A stretch of DNA of 64,000 nt from Cyanobacterium sp. HL-69 (GTDB lineage Bacteria > Cyanobacteriota > Cyanobacteriia > Cyanobacteriales > Cyanobacteriaceae): the NCBI GenBank assembly GCA_002813895.1, contig CP024912.1, forward strand, positions 806,001 to 870,000, in the 5' to 3' direction. A program made the translations under genes and the position numbers. The notes under the pieces were generated by a model. The model was not told the DNA's origin, made no database searches, and saw only the letters and a program-made list of their open reading frames with translations. Shown here piece by piece: positions 20,705-30,533 of this stretch; within the stretch, counting starts at the first letter, position 1; each line of letters starts with the position of its first letter.

Positions 20705-20845
20705 ATGGAAGATAAAGGAAAATTAGGTTTCACCGCATTTGCTGAAAACTGGAATGGTCGTTTAGCAATGTTAGGTTTCGTAATCGGTATTTTAACCGAG
20801 TTATTGACTGGTCAAGGTATTCTCTCTCAGTTAGGCTTAATGTAG
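20705..20845 (+). CDS. hli: High-light-inducible protein (HLIP/SCP), 46 aa
   Basis: Short gene reading MEDKGKLGFTAFAENWNGRL.. through one membrane helix to GILSQLGLM. It carries the chlorophyll-binding motif ExxNGRxAM (ENWNGRLAMLGFVIGILTE), the signature of one-helix LHC-superfamily proteins that bind chlorophyll/carotenoid and protect photosystem II assembly under excess light. A good ribosome-binding site (AGGAGA, 20693-20698) lies 6 nt before the ATG, and an intrinsic terminator follows, so it is monocistronic. TGTAACAAAATGTTGC at 20611-20626 weakly resembles an inverted HLR1/RpaB element; I regard this as unproven. Length matches the HliA/B/C class. Confidence 0.95.
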   Translation: MEDKGKLGFTAFAENWNGRLAMLGFVIGILTELLTGQGILSQLGLM

Positions 20846-20895
20846 TTCTAACTTTCGTTTCATTAATCGTTTAAACAAATTGCCCATAAGATTAG

Positions 20896-20923
20896 AAGGA
20901 GAGTGTGTACTCTCCTTTTTTTT
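20896..20923 (+). terminator. Intrinsic terminator of the HLIP gene
   Basis: Nine-bp perfect stem AAGGAGAGT / ACTCTCCTT with a GTGT loop, followed at once by six T. About 50 bp after the stop codon. Confidence 0.92.
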
Positions 20924-21067
20924 ATCTTAACTTTTTTGACGTTGTATAGTGGGGAATCGGCAATGGTGGTTATATCTTGAAGATTAAATGTCTTTCATGG
21001 TTCAATAATACTTCATTGGATCATTAAGTAATGGTCTTATGGAAATACCATGGTAAGGAAAAATTAA

Positions 21068-21095
21068 TTATCAATTATCAATTATCAATTCTCAA
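21068..21095. repeat. Heptamer tandem repeat (TTATCAA)x4
   Basis: Three perfect and one imperfect (TTCTCAA) copies about 100 bp upstream of the olefin synthase. Confidence 0.85.
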
Positions 21096-21116
21096 TTGTT
21101 ATTATGGTATGATCTG

Positions 21117-21138
21117 ACAATTCATAATTGTGAATTGT
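21117..21138 (+). promoter_or_regulatory. Inverted repeat upstream of olefin synthase
   Basis: ACAATTCA-taattg-TGAATTGT: perfect 8-bp arms, 6-bp spacer, ending 55 bp before the ols ATG. It could be an operator or an RNA hairpin in the leader, or just repeat-derived DNA. No T-run follows, so it is not a terminator. Confidence 0.4.
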
Positions 21139-21193
21139 TAAAGATTGTTTCATAATTATAAAAACACTTAATAATCAGGTTGATTCGATATAC

Positions 21194-24100
21194 ATGGGAT
21201 ACGTTAGATACTCTAGTTTCGTCAGTCTTCTTCAAGAGCGTGCAGTCTTGCACCCAAATCAAGTTATCTTCACCTTCTTAGGGGATGGTGAGAACGAGTC
21301 TGATTATCTAACCTATCATCAATTAGATCAACAAGCAAGGGCGATCGCCCATAAACTCCAAAGCAGAAAAGCAAAAGGAGAAAGAGCATTATTACTATAT
21401 CAACCGGGGCTAGAATTCGTCACCGCCTTCCTCGGTTGTCTCTATGCAGGAGTCATCGCTACCCCCGCCTATCCTCCCCGTGCCAATCGTTCCTATACCC
21501 GCTTATCCGCTATTATCAAAGATGCTGGCGCATTATTTGCCCTGACAACTCAAGCACTCAAAGAAAAAATTGAGCAAAAATTAACCAAAAACGATGATAT
21601 AACTTGTATTACCACCGATGACATCCCCCTAAGTGTAGCCCAAAACTGGCAACCACACCCCATCAAACCAGAAGAAACCGCTTTTTTGCAATATACCAGC
21701 GGCTCTACAGGCACACCCAAAGGAGTTATCGTAAGTCATGGTAACCTAGTCCACAACTCTCAGCTAATCAAAGATTATTTTCATAACGACGAACATTGTG
21801 TAGGCTCATTTTGGCTTCCCCCTTACCACGATATGGGCTTAATTGGAGGTATTTTACAACCAATTTACTCTCGTTTTCACTCCATCATGTTGCCCCCCGT
21901 TACCTTCCTACAGCGCCCCATTCGCTGGTTACGGGCTATTAGTAAGTATAAAGCAACCACCGCAGGAGGCCCAAATTTTGCTTATGAAATGTGTGTCAAC
22001 TCCGTCACACCACAGCAGAAACAGGATTTAGATTTGAGCCATTGGAAACTGGCGTTTAGTGGTGCTGAGCCTGTGAGGGCAGAAACTATTGCCAAATTTA
22101 GCCAATATTTCGGTGATTGTGGCTTTCAAAAAGAAAGTTTCTACCCCTGTTATGGTATGGCAGAAACCACTCTCATTGTGTCGGGGGCAAATCCCTATGA
22201 GTCTCCCACTGTCAAAAATATCTCTGCTACTAAACTACAAGAAAATCAAATTGTTTTTAATCCTGAAGATGAAGGCGATATACAAAAAGTTGTCAGCAGT
22301 GGCACCATATCTCCCCAATTAGAGGTAAATATTGTCAATCCTGATACCCTCGTACAATGCCCTGATAATAACGTAGGGGAAATATGGGTAAAAGGGGAAA
22401 GTGTAACTCAGGGTTATTGGTTGAAAGAAGAATTAACCGAGAAAACCTTTAATGGCACTACTAAAAACGGAAAAAAAAAGGGTTTTCTACGCACTGGGGA
22501 TTTAGGTTTTCTCAGTGATGGAGAGTTATTTGTTACAGGAAGATTAAAGGATTTAATTATTATTAGGGGTAGAAATCATTACCCCCAAGATATAGAAGAA
22601 AGTGTGGGGAATATTCACGAGGCAATTAACTCTGAAAGTGGTGCTGCTTTTGCCATTGAGAAGGATAATGATGAGCAACTGATCATAGTTTTTGAACTGA
22701 AAAGAACTTTTTTACAGAAGGTAAGGCAAAGTGAGAATTTAAAGCAAGAAATATTTGATGCAATTCGTAAAGTAGTTGCTGAAAATCACGAATTACAAGC
22801 TCATTCTATAGTTTTAATTCGCACCGGTAGTATTCCTAAAACCTCTAGTGGTAAGATTGCTCGTTATGCCTCTCGGAAAGAATTTTTAGAGGGAAATTTA
22901 CCTATAGTCGCCCAGTGGGATTTACACTCTACTACATCTTTGAAAAGTAATGATATAACAACTATAAATAGATTAAAAAACAATAATATTTTTGATAATA
23001 AAAATATTAATAAAAAAAATTTAAAGATACGACAATGGCTAGCAAATAACGTTGCTAATCGCTTACAAGTAAATCCTAATTCCATCGATATAGAACAACC
23101 TTTTATCAATTATGGACTAGATTCCGTCCAAGCTGTGCAACTCACCGCCGATCTTGAAGATTATTTAGGTTGTAAATTGTCTCCCACTTTGGCTTATGAT
23201 TATCCTAATATAAGAAGTTTATCTTTTTATTTGTCTGAATTAAAAAATGATAATATTCTAGGCTTAGAAGTTGAAGAAAAAAACGAGCAAAAAGTAGAAC
23301 AAATTGCCATTGTCGCCATGGCTTGTCGTTTTCCAGAGGCGGATAGCCCTAAGCATTATTGGGAATTGTTATCGAATAACAAGAATAGCATTAGCAAAAC
23401 TTATCTGCGGCCGAACATCGATAGTTTTGGGGGTTATATAAAAGATTATGACCAATTTGACCCACAATTTTTTGGAATTTCCACCCGTGAGGCGATAAAT
23501 ATTGACCCACAACAGCGTATTTTATTAGAGGTAACCTATGAAGCGCTGGAAAATGCCCATTTGACGACAGAAAAAATTTCGGGTAGTGCCACGGGAGTGT
23601 TTATGGGTATTAGTAGCCAAGATTATGCCCAGTTACAGATGAAACATGGGTGGGATGTTAATGTTTATTCTGGTACGGGAAATTCCAGTGCGATCGCCTC
23701 TAACCGTATATCCTATAATTTTAATTTAACTGGCCCTTCCTTGAGTGTGGATACCGCCTGTTCATCTTCTTTGGTTGCGGTACACTTAGCAGTAAATAGC
23801 CTTAAAAATGGTGAGTGTGACTGTGCCATTGTAGGGGGAGTAAACTTGATTCTTGCCCCCGAATTGACAGAAACTTTCCAAAAAGCAGGGATGATGGCAG
23901 AGGATGGCAAGTGTAAAACTTTCTCTGAAGATGCCGATGGTTATGGGCGCGGGGAAGGTTGCGGGGTAATTATCCTCAAACCTTTAACTAAAGCCTTAGC
24001 TGATCGTGACAAGGTGTTGGCGGTAATTCATGGTAGCGCCATTAATCAGGATGGGCGTAGTAACGGGTTAACGGCGCCTTCAGGTAAAGCGCAACAGAGG

Positions 24101-27100
24101 GTAATTCAATCGGCGTGGAAAAATGCGTCTATTACTCCTGATAAAATTAATTATATCGAAGCTCATGGAACTGGAACACCTTTAGGAGATCCTATCGAGG
24201 TTAATTCGTTGGCTGGTTTATTACCTTTGGTGGATGGGCAACGGACTGTTAATTCTTCTTCTGTTATGGATGACAATGAGGGAAAGACTTCCTTTGACAG
24301 TGTAGTTAATAGCAAAGAGGAAAAGACTTCCCCTCAGAGTGTAGCTAATGGAAAAGGAAAAGAGTCTTCTGTTACTGTCGATGATTCCTCTGCACAGAAG
24401 ATAAAAGAAACAAGAGAAAAAGACTACCCTATTTGTTGGTTAGGTAGTGCGAAAACAAACATCGGGCATTTAGAAGCTGCCGCAGGTATTGCAGGGTTAA
24501 TAAAAACTGTGTTGATGTTAAATCATGAAGAGATACCCTCCATCGTTAACTTTACAAAATTAAATCCCTATATCAATTTAGAAAAAAGTCGCTTACAAAT
24601 TGCCACTAAATCAGTGGAGTGGAAAAAATCTAATCAACCTCGTTTTGCCGGGGTAAGTTCCTTTGGTTTTGGAGGAACAAATGCCCATGTTATAGTGGGA
24701 GATATGATTGATTCTCCTGTAACTATAGAAGAAAAAGAAGTTAAGACAGAAAAAGTCAAACGTCCTTATCATCTTTTAACCCTTAGTGCGACAACAGAAA
24801 AAGCCCTTCAAGAGTTAGTTAATCGTTATCAAGGTTATCTTACCAAGACACAGGGAGATGATATTAGTCATATTTGTTATAGCACAAACCAAGGGCGATC
24901 GCACTTTAACCATCGTTTAGCCATTAGTGCAAAAAACAAGACAGAATTAACAGAAAAACTGTCTTCGGTGACAATTTTCCCAGAAAACCAGATTAACAAT
25001 AATCAAATAGCCTTCTTATTTACAGGGCAAGGCTCACAGTATAATAATATGGGCAAAGAGTTATATCAAACTGCCCCCCTTTTCAAAGACACCATTGATT
25101 ACTGTGGTGAGATTCTTCGTCAATATTTAGAGAAACCCCTTACCGAGATAATCTTTAACCCCGAAGAAAAAGAAACCCTTAACCAAACCATCTATACCCA
25201 ACCCGCCATCTTCGTAGTAGAATATGCCCTTGCGCAACTGTGGCTATCATGGGGAGTAAAACCATCTATGATGATGGGGCATAGTGTGGGCGAATACGTT
25301 GCCGCTACCCTTGCAGGAGTTTTTAGTTTAGAAGATGCCCTCAAATTAGTCGCCCACCGTGGTAAACTCATGCAACAACTTCCCCTCGATGGGGGCATGG
25401 TGTGTCTATTTACCAACCTTGACACCGTCAAAAAGTTAATTACAAAAACAGGATTACCCCTCGACATTGCCGCCATCAACGGTAATAGTAATATTGTTGT
25501 CTCAGGGAAAAAAGAAGACTTACTGCAATTACAAACTACCGCCAAAGAAAGTAAAGTAAAATGTCGTCCACTAAGAGTTTCCCACGGCTTTCATTCCCGA
25601 TTGATGCAACCTATCTTAGTAGATTTTGAAAAAATTGCCCAAGAAATTACCTATAATTCACCTCAAGGGGAAATAGTCTCTAATCTCACAGGAAAAACCA
25701 TCGGCGAAGAAATTGCCTCCCCAGACTATTGGGTAAAACATATTATCAATCCCGTTAACTTTGCCCAAAGTGTGGAGTATTTACAACAACAAAACTATCA
25801 AATTTTTTTGGAAATTGGCAGTAAACCAACCCTCCTTGGCATGGCAAGGATGATAGTAGAAAACAAAACTAATCCCGATGATTGTCTTTGGTTGCCTAGT
25901 TTACGCAAAGAAGAATCCGACTGGCAAAATTTACTTTCTAGTCTAGGTATTCTTTACCAGCAAGGATTAAAAATTGACTGGTATGGTTTTAATCAAGATT
26001 ATCCCTATTTAGAAAGGGTTTCTTTACCTAACTATCCTTGGCAACATCAAAGATACTGGCATGGAGATAGTGTAAGTAATAGCGTTGATGATAGTCAACA
26101 GTGGTTATATGAAGTGGTATGGGAAAAAGACTCTTCTATTTCTGTGGTAAATCTTGCCTCTAATGTTATGGAGGAAAAAACTACGACAGTTATTACCTCC
26201 AATGAGTTAGTTATTGAAGGGGTATCGGTAAAAAATCATCCCTTAACTAAGGTATCTACAGAAAATAATCCCCATGGTATCTCTATCCATATCGAGAGTG
26301 AGGAAGACTCTTTTCCTACAAATCTCCCTAGTAGTTATTTAATCTTTGTGGATGATGAAAAATTAGGGGAGACATGGGCAGAGGAATTAACCTCCCAAGG
26401 TAGTCGAGTTTATTTAGTCTATCAAGGAGAAAGTTATCGTCAGGAAGAAAACACCTATTATATTAATCCTCAACAGAAAAAAGACTACCAATTATTGTTA
26501 GATAGTCTTGGTGATAAGGTAGAAAAAATTATCTATGGTTGGGCAATCACTCAAGATGATGATTTAGAGAATATTAATCAATTGACTGCTAATAATTATT
26601 TAGACTGTTTACCCGTTATCTATCTAATTCAAAATTTAGTTAACAGTAAGCATCAAGTAAAAATATGGTTAATTAGCCAAAACAGTCAATCTATTACCCA
26701 ACAAGAAAAAATTAATCCCTACGGTGGCAGTATCTGGGGATTAGGAAAAGTGATTGCCCTCGAACATAGTGAATACTGGGGGGGTATGATTGATATAGAT
26801 AATAGTAACCTTGCCCTTCCTCTTCTTGGTTACCTCGTTAACCATAAGCCAGAAGAAACTATGACGGCAATCAGGGATAATGCTGTTTTCTATTGTCGTT
26901 TACAAAATAAAACTCTTGATACCCCCAAGGAAGCCAAAAAAGTTAGTGTCAAATCCTCTGGTAGTTATCTCATTACAGGGGGATTAGGGGCATTAGGTTT
27001 AGAAACTGCTAATTATTTAATTAGTCAGGGGGCAAAAAATCTTATTCTTGTTTCCCGTAGTCAACCTTCTTCTTCGGCTTCTCAAAAAATTAGTCAATGG

Positions 27101-29824
27101 CAAGAAGAGGGTATTAATGTAGTTGTCAAACAAGGGGATGTAACTAAAAAAGAATCCTTGAGAAAAATTATTGATGATATTAATAAGTCTTTTCCTCCCC
27201 TCAAAGGGATTATTCATACCGCAGGGGTATTGGATGATGCTATCTTGGCAACTCTTTCCCCTGAAAAATTGGCTAAGGTAATGGAAGCTAAGGTGGTGGG
27301 AGTAAATAATTTACATCTACTCACCCTCGATAACAGTCTTGACTTTTTTATCTTGTATTCTTCTGTGGCTTCTATGTTAGGCTCTATAGGACAGGGTAAT
27401 TATGCCATGGCGAATAGTTACCTCGATACTTTTGCGGCTTATCGTCAATCCCTTAGTTTACCCTGTTTGAGTATTAACTGGGGTGCTTTTTCTGTGGGTA
27501 TGGCGAAGGCAACCCAAGAGGGTTTAAAGGCGGTGGGTATTGAAACCATCTCTCCTGATAAGGGTATCTCCATGGTAGGGGATTTGATGAATTATCCTAA
27601 CTCTGGGCTAGGGGTAATCAAGTTTAACTGGGATAATGTTGCCCGTAAGTTTCCTCAATTGTCTCAATCTCCTTATCTACAAAATATAATTTCTTCTTCT
27701 GACAAGGAAGAGAATAAAAAAGATGATAGTCAAACTCAATTATTTAACCAATTACTAAAAGCCGATGATACTGCCAGAATAAAGCTATTAATAGATTATC
27801 TCATAAGTGCGATCGCCCTTATCCTTCATATAGACAAGGAAAAAATTACCCCCGAAGATAGCCTCATAGATTTAGGTATGGATTCATTAATGGTGATGGA
27901 AGCCATTAATCACCTGAAAAACGACCTACAATTAATGTTATACCCTAGGGAAATTTATGAGCGCCCCCAAATTTCCACCCTAGCGCAGTATTTAGCCCAA
28001 GAATTTACCACCAGCCATGATAGTAATAGTAGTAAAATCACCTCCTCCAGCCAAAAAGGGATGATAGTTTCTCCATCCCCCGAAGAAGAGGAAGAAAAGC
28101 CCACCTTTAATCCCACCAATCACCAACCTATTGCCTTTATCTTATCAAGTCCGCGCTCAGGTTCAACCCTCCTGCGGGTAATGTTGGCTGGGCATCCCGC
28201 CTTGGTTTCTCCCCCCGAATTGCACCTATTACCCTTTGCCACCATGGAGGAAAGACAACGGGAATTGGAATCTTCTCACCTTGGGGAAGGGTTGATTCGC
28301 ACCGTCATGGATTTAAAACAAATTAGTGCCGAAGAAAGTGAAGCATTAATTAATCAATGGGTTGAGGAAAACTTAACCATCGCCCAAGTGTATGAAATCT
28401 TGCAGTCTTTCGGCAAAAATCGTCTTTTAATCGACAAATCGCCCACTTATGCAAGTAGTAAACAAACTCTCTATAATGCAGAAAATATCTTTTCTCAAGC
28501 AAAATATATTCATTTAGTTCGTCACCCTTATTCTGTCATAGAATCATTTGCACGGATGAGAATGGATAAATTATTAGATATAAAAGAGGCAAACCCTTAT
28601 GAAATTGGGGAAAACATCTGGTATCAAAGTAATCAAAATGTTATTAATTTTAGTAAGCAAATAGATAGTAATAAAATTTTAACTATTTATTATGAAAATT
28701 TAGTGACATCTCCACAAAAAGAGATGGAAAAAATAAGTAATTTTCTAGGAATTGAGTTTAGTAAATCTCTACTAAATCCCTATGAAGGGGAAAGAATGAC
28801 CGCAGGGTTATATAAACAATCCATGTCCGTAGGAGATCCAAATTTTAATAGTCGTAAAAAAATCGATCCAAATTTAGCAAATCACTGGAAAAAAGTTCAA
28901 TTACCAATACTATTAAACCCTATCACTAGACAATTATCTGAAACATTTAACTATGAATTACCCCATGAATCAAACACCGTAGAAACCAAAGAAAAATATC
29001 TTGATATTAGAGGTTTAAATATATGTGTTTCTACTTGGGGAGATGAAAACAATCCTCCTCTATTTATTGTCCATGGAATATTAGATCAAGGTTTTGCCTG
29101 GGAAAAAGTAGCTCAAAACTTAGTTCAAAAAGGATACTATGTGATTGCCCCTGATATGAGAGGACATGGTAAATCTGACCATAACAGCCTAGGGTGTGCT
29201 TATAATTTACTTGATTTTGTAGCAGATTTAGACTGTTTAATTGATGAGTTAAATAATGGGCAAACAATCACTTTAGTTGGTCATTCTTTTGGCTCTATGA
29301 TTACAGGAATATATGCTGGTATGCGTCCTGAAAAAGTAGAAAAATTATATTTGATTGAACCTATTTTACCAGCAGAAAATAAAGGTAATAAGAATGTAGA
29401 AAATATTAGTAGTCAATTGAATAACCTGCTGAATGTGCCTCCTCTCCCTGTATTTGATACGGTGGAAATAGTTGCCCAACGACTACAAAAAACAGCCCCT
29501 CAATTAGAGGATGGCTTTGCCCTCACACTTGCTAAAAGGATGACAAAACCTGTAGAAGGTGGGGTAACTTTCACTTATTCTCCTTTATTAGCCACTAGGA
29601 TTGGGGTAGGTTTTAACAGTATTCCCCGTAATCAATACCTAAAGCTATTATCTGGCATTGAAGCGTCCATTACTCTAGTATATGGTGATAATAGTTCTTT
29701 TAATCGTCCTCAAGATTTGGAGGCACAAAAAACAGCCATGGCAAATACTCGAATTTTTACCATGGTTGGGGGGCATAATTTACACTTAGAAAACCCTTTG
29801 AGTTTAGCTGATGTTATTATTTAG
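21194..29824 (+). CDS. ols: Type I PKS olefin synthase (medium/long-chain 1-alkene synthase)
   Basis: A 2876-aa megasynthase that loads a fatty acid, extends it by one malonyl unit, reduces the keto group, sulfates the hydroxyl and decarboxylates to a terminal alkene. Domain order: FAAL (about 1-590, YTSGSTGTPKGV), ACP1 (Ser644), KS (Cys856, His991, His1092), AT (GHSVGE, Ser1364), KR (about 1930-2130), ACP2 (Ser2231), PAPS-dependent sulfotransferase (SSPRSGSTLLR, about 2318-2328), thioesterase (Ser2698, Glu2722, His2861). Ser-to-Glu spacing of 24 matches the CurM/Ols decarboxylating TE. The order is that of Ols in Synechococcus PCC 7002, whose protein I recall as roughly 150 aa shorter. The KS carries an unusual insertion of about 60 residues (about 1014-1076). 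All catalytic residues are present, so the enzyme should work. Confidence 0.97.
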   Translation: MGYVRYSSFVSLLQERAVLHPNQVIFTFLGDGENESDYLTYHQLDQQARAIAHKLQSRKAKGERALLLYQPGLEFVTAFLGCLYAGVIATPAYPPRANRSYTRLSAIIKDAGALFALTTQALKEKIEQKLTKNDDITCITTDDIPLSVAQNWQPHPIKPEETAFLQYTSGSTGTPKGVIVSHGNLVHNSQLIKDYFHNDEHCVGSFWLPPYHDMGLIGGILQPIYSRFHSIMLPPVTFLQRPIRWLRAISKYKATTAGGPNFAYEMCVNSVTPQQKQDLDLSHWKLAFSGAEPVRAETIAKFSQYFGDCGFQKESFYPCYGMAETTLIVSGANPYESPTVKNISATKLQENQIVFNPEDEGDIQKVVSSGTISPQLEVNIVNPDTLVQCPDNNVGEIWVKGESVTQGYWLKEELTEKTFNGTTKNGKKKGFLRTGDLGFLSDGELFVTGRLKDLIIIRGRNHYPQDIEESVGNIHEAINSESGAAFAIEKDNDEQLIIVFELKRTFLQKVRQSENLKQEIFDAIRKVVAENHELQAHSIVLIRTGSIPKTSSGKIARYASRKEFLEGNLPIVAQWDLHSTTSLKSNDITTINRLKNNNIFDNKNINKKNLKIRQWLANNVANRLQVNPNSIDIEQPFINYGLDSVQAVQLTADLEDYLGCKLSPTLAYDYPNIRSLSFYLSELKNDNILGLEVEEKNEQKVEQIAIVAMACRFPEADSPKHYWELLSNNKNSISKTYLRPNIDSFGGYIKDYDQFDPQFFGISTREAINIDPQQRILLEVTYEALENAHLTTEKISGSATGVFMGISSQDYAQLQMKHGWDVNVYSGTGNSSAIASNRISYNFNLTGPSLSVDTACSSSLVAVHLAVNSLKNGECDCAIVGGVNLILAPELTETFQKAGMMAEDGKCKTFSEDADGYGRGEGCGVIILKPLTKALADRDKVLAVIHGSAINQDGRSNGLTAPSGKAQQRVIQSAWKNASITPDKINYIEAHGTGTPLGDPIEVNSLAGLLPLVDGQRTVNSSSVMDDNEGKTSFDSVVNSKEEKTSPQSVANGKGKESSVTVDDSSAQKIKETREKDYPICWLGSAKTNIGHLEAAAGIAGLIKTVLMLNHEEIPSIVNFTKLNPYINLEKSRLQIATKSVEWKKSNQPRFAGVSSFGFGGTNAHVIVGDMIDSPVTIEEKEVKTEKVKRPYHLLTLSATTEKALQELVNRYQGYLTKTQGDDISHICYSTNQGRSHFNHRLAISAKNKTELTEKLSSVTIFPENQINNNQIAFLFTGQGSQYNNMGKELYQTAPLFKDTIDYCGEILRQYLEKPLTEIIFNPEEKETLNQTIYTQPAIFVVEYALAQLWLSWGVKPSMMMGHSVGEYVAATLAGVFSLEDALKLVAHRGKLMQQLPLDGGMVCLFTNLDTVKKLITKTGLPLDIAAINGNSNIVVSGKKEDLLQLQTTAKESKVKCRPLRVSHGFHSRLMQPILVDFEKIAQEITYNSPQGEIVSNLTGKTIGEEIASPDYWVKHIINPVNFAQSVEYLQQQNYQIFLEIGSKPTLLGMARMIVENKTNPDDCLWLPSLRKEESDWQNLLSSLGILYQQGLKIDWYGFNQDYPYLERVSLPNYPWQHQRYWHGDSVSNSVDDSQQWLYEVVWEKDSSISVVNLASNVMEEKTTTVITSNELVIEGVSVKNHPLTKVSTENNPHGISIHIESEEDSFPTNLPSSYLIFVDDEKLGETWAEELTSQGSRVYLVYQGESYRQEENTYYINPQQKKDYQLLLDSLGDKVEKIIYGWAITQDDDLENINQLTANNYLDCLPVIYLIQNLVNSKHQVKIWLISQNSQSITQQEKINPYGGSIWGLGKVIALEHSEYWGGMIDIDNSNLALPLLGYLVNHKPEETMTAIRDNAVFYCRLQNKTLDTPKEAKKVSVKSSGSYLITGGLGALGLETANYLISQGAKNLILVSRSQPSSSASQKISQWQEEGINVVVKQGDVTKKESLRKIIDDINKSFPPLKGIIHTAGVLDDAILATLSPEKLAKVMEAKVVGVNNLHLLTLDNSLDFFILYSSVASMLGSIGQGNYAMANSYLDTFAAYRQSLSLPCLSINWGAFSVGMAKATQEGLKAVGIETISPDKGISMVGDLMNYPNSGLGVIKFNWDNVARKFPQLSQSPYLQNIISSSDKEENKKDDSQTQLFNQLLKADDTARIKLLIDYLISAIALILHIDKEKITPEDSLIDLGMDSLMVMEAINHLKNDLQLMLYPREIYERPQISTLAQYLAQEFTTSHDSNSSKITSSSQKGMIVSPSPEEEEEKPTFNPTNHQPIAFILSSPRSGSTLLRVMLAGHPALVSPPELHLLPFATMEERQRELESSHLGEGLIRTVMDLKQISAEESEALINQWVEENLTIAQVYEILQSFGKNRLLIDKSPTYASSKQTLYNAENIFSQAKYIHLVRHPYSVIESFARMRMDKLLDIKEANPYEIGENIWYQSNQNVINFSKQIDSNKILTIYYENLVTSPQKEMEKISNFLGIEFSKSLLNPYEGERMTAGLYKQSMSVGDPNFNSRKKIDPNLANHWKKVQLPILLNPITRQLSETFNYELPHESNTVETKEKYLDIRGLNICVSTWGDENNPPLFIVHGILDQGFAWEKVAQNLVQKGYYVIAPDMRGHGKSDHNSLGCAYNLLDFVADLDCLIDELNNGQTITLVGHSFGSMITGIYAGMRPEKVEKLYLIEPILPAENKGNKNVENISSQLNNLLNVPPLPVFDTVEIVAQRLQKTAPQLEDGFALTLAKRMTKPVEGGVTFTYSPLLATRIGVGFNSIPRNQYLKLLSGIEASITLVYGDNSSFNRPQDLEAQKTAMANTRIFTMVGGHNLHLENPLSLADVII
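24281..24358 (+). repeat. Imperfect 39-bp tandem duplication in the KS insertion of ols
   Basis: Two 39-bp units (24281-24319 and 24320-24358), about three quarters identical, both containing AAAGACTTCC or a close variant and AGTGTAG(T/C)TAATG/A. They encode GKTSFDSVVNSKE and EKTSPQSVANGKG. In-frame period of 13 codons. Confidence 0.8.
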
Positions 29825-29899
29825 GATGTATTTTATGTGCTTAAAATCTTGGTCATGTAAAGCTCTTAAAGATTTATCACCCTGAAATAAAACCTGTAT

Positions 29900-29927
29900 G
29901 GACGTAGGATGATACGTCCTGTTTTTT
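29900..29927 (+). terminator. Intrinsic terminator of ols
   Basis: Stem GGACGTA / TACGTCC with a 6-nt loop, then TG and six T. It sits 75 bp after the ols stop and just before the convergent FHA gene. Confidence 0.85.
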
Positions 29928-29946
29928 CCTTTTTATCCAAACTGGG

Positions 29947-30375
29947 TTAAGGAGATTCAAAATCTGTTCCCATCATAGCAGGATCGATCAAAGTAATGTC
30001 AAAAGGATCATCGGGGGGAAGGGGGGGAAATACATCCCGACTAGATTGGTGATAAATGGCGAAAACTTGGGGCCCAAATACTACTTTATCTCCAGTTTTT
30101 AGCTGGGTATTGTTTATTTTTTTACCATTGATGATAATGCCATTAGCGCTCAATTCTTCTCCATTACCATCAACGATGTGGTAGTGAGCAAACCCTTCCT
30201 CATCAAAAATACGCATGATAGTGGCATGATGACGGGATACAAAGGGGGATTGGATGACAATATCGCAGTTTCTTCCTCTACCGATGGAGTATTTATTTTT
30301 TTTGAGCAATATTTCTCTTCTACCTTTATCGTCTTCTACAACTAATATATGTGCTGTATGGGGTTGGGCTGTCAT
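29947..30375 (-). CDS. FHA-domain protein
   Basis: Small phosphothreonine-binding adaptor. The forkhead-associated signature is clear: KKNKYSIGRGRNCDIVIQS (Gly-Arg strand), FVSRHHATIMR (Ser-Arg-x-His) and NGIIINGKKI (Asn loop). The rest of the protein is a short N-terminal strand and an acidic, Pro-rich tail (PPLPPDDPFD). I choose the ATG giving MTAQPHTAHILVVEDD because that matches the beginning of the conserved region; the frame extends 13 residues upstream (to 30414). The partner kinase is not in the window. Convergent with ols. Confidence 0.9.
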   Translation of the reverse strand: MTAQPHTAHILVVEDDKGRREILLKKNKYSIGRGRNCDIVIQSPFVSRHHATIMRIFDEEGFAHYHIVDGNGEELSANGIIINGKKINNTQLKTGDKVVFGPQVFAIYHQSSRDVFPPLPPDDPFDITLIDPAMMGTDFESP

Positions 30376-30533
30376 TTCTAATTTTTTAGTGATTATTGTG
30401 CTAATGATATTCAATCATTGATTTGAGTGTGATTTAACGCCAATGGGCATACAATAAAATGCTTTGTGGGAAGGATAAACATTAACCTATTGAGAAAAAG
30501 TGTTGTGTAATTCATGACCACTTATATTATCCT

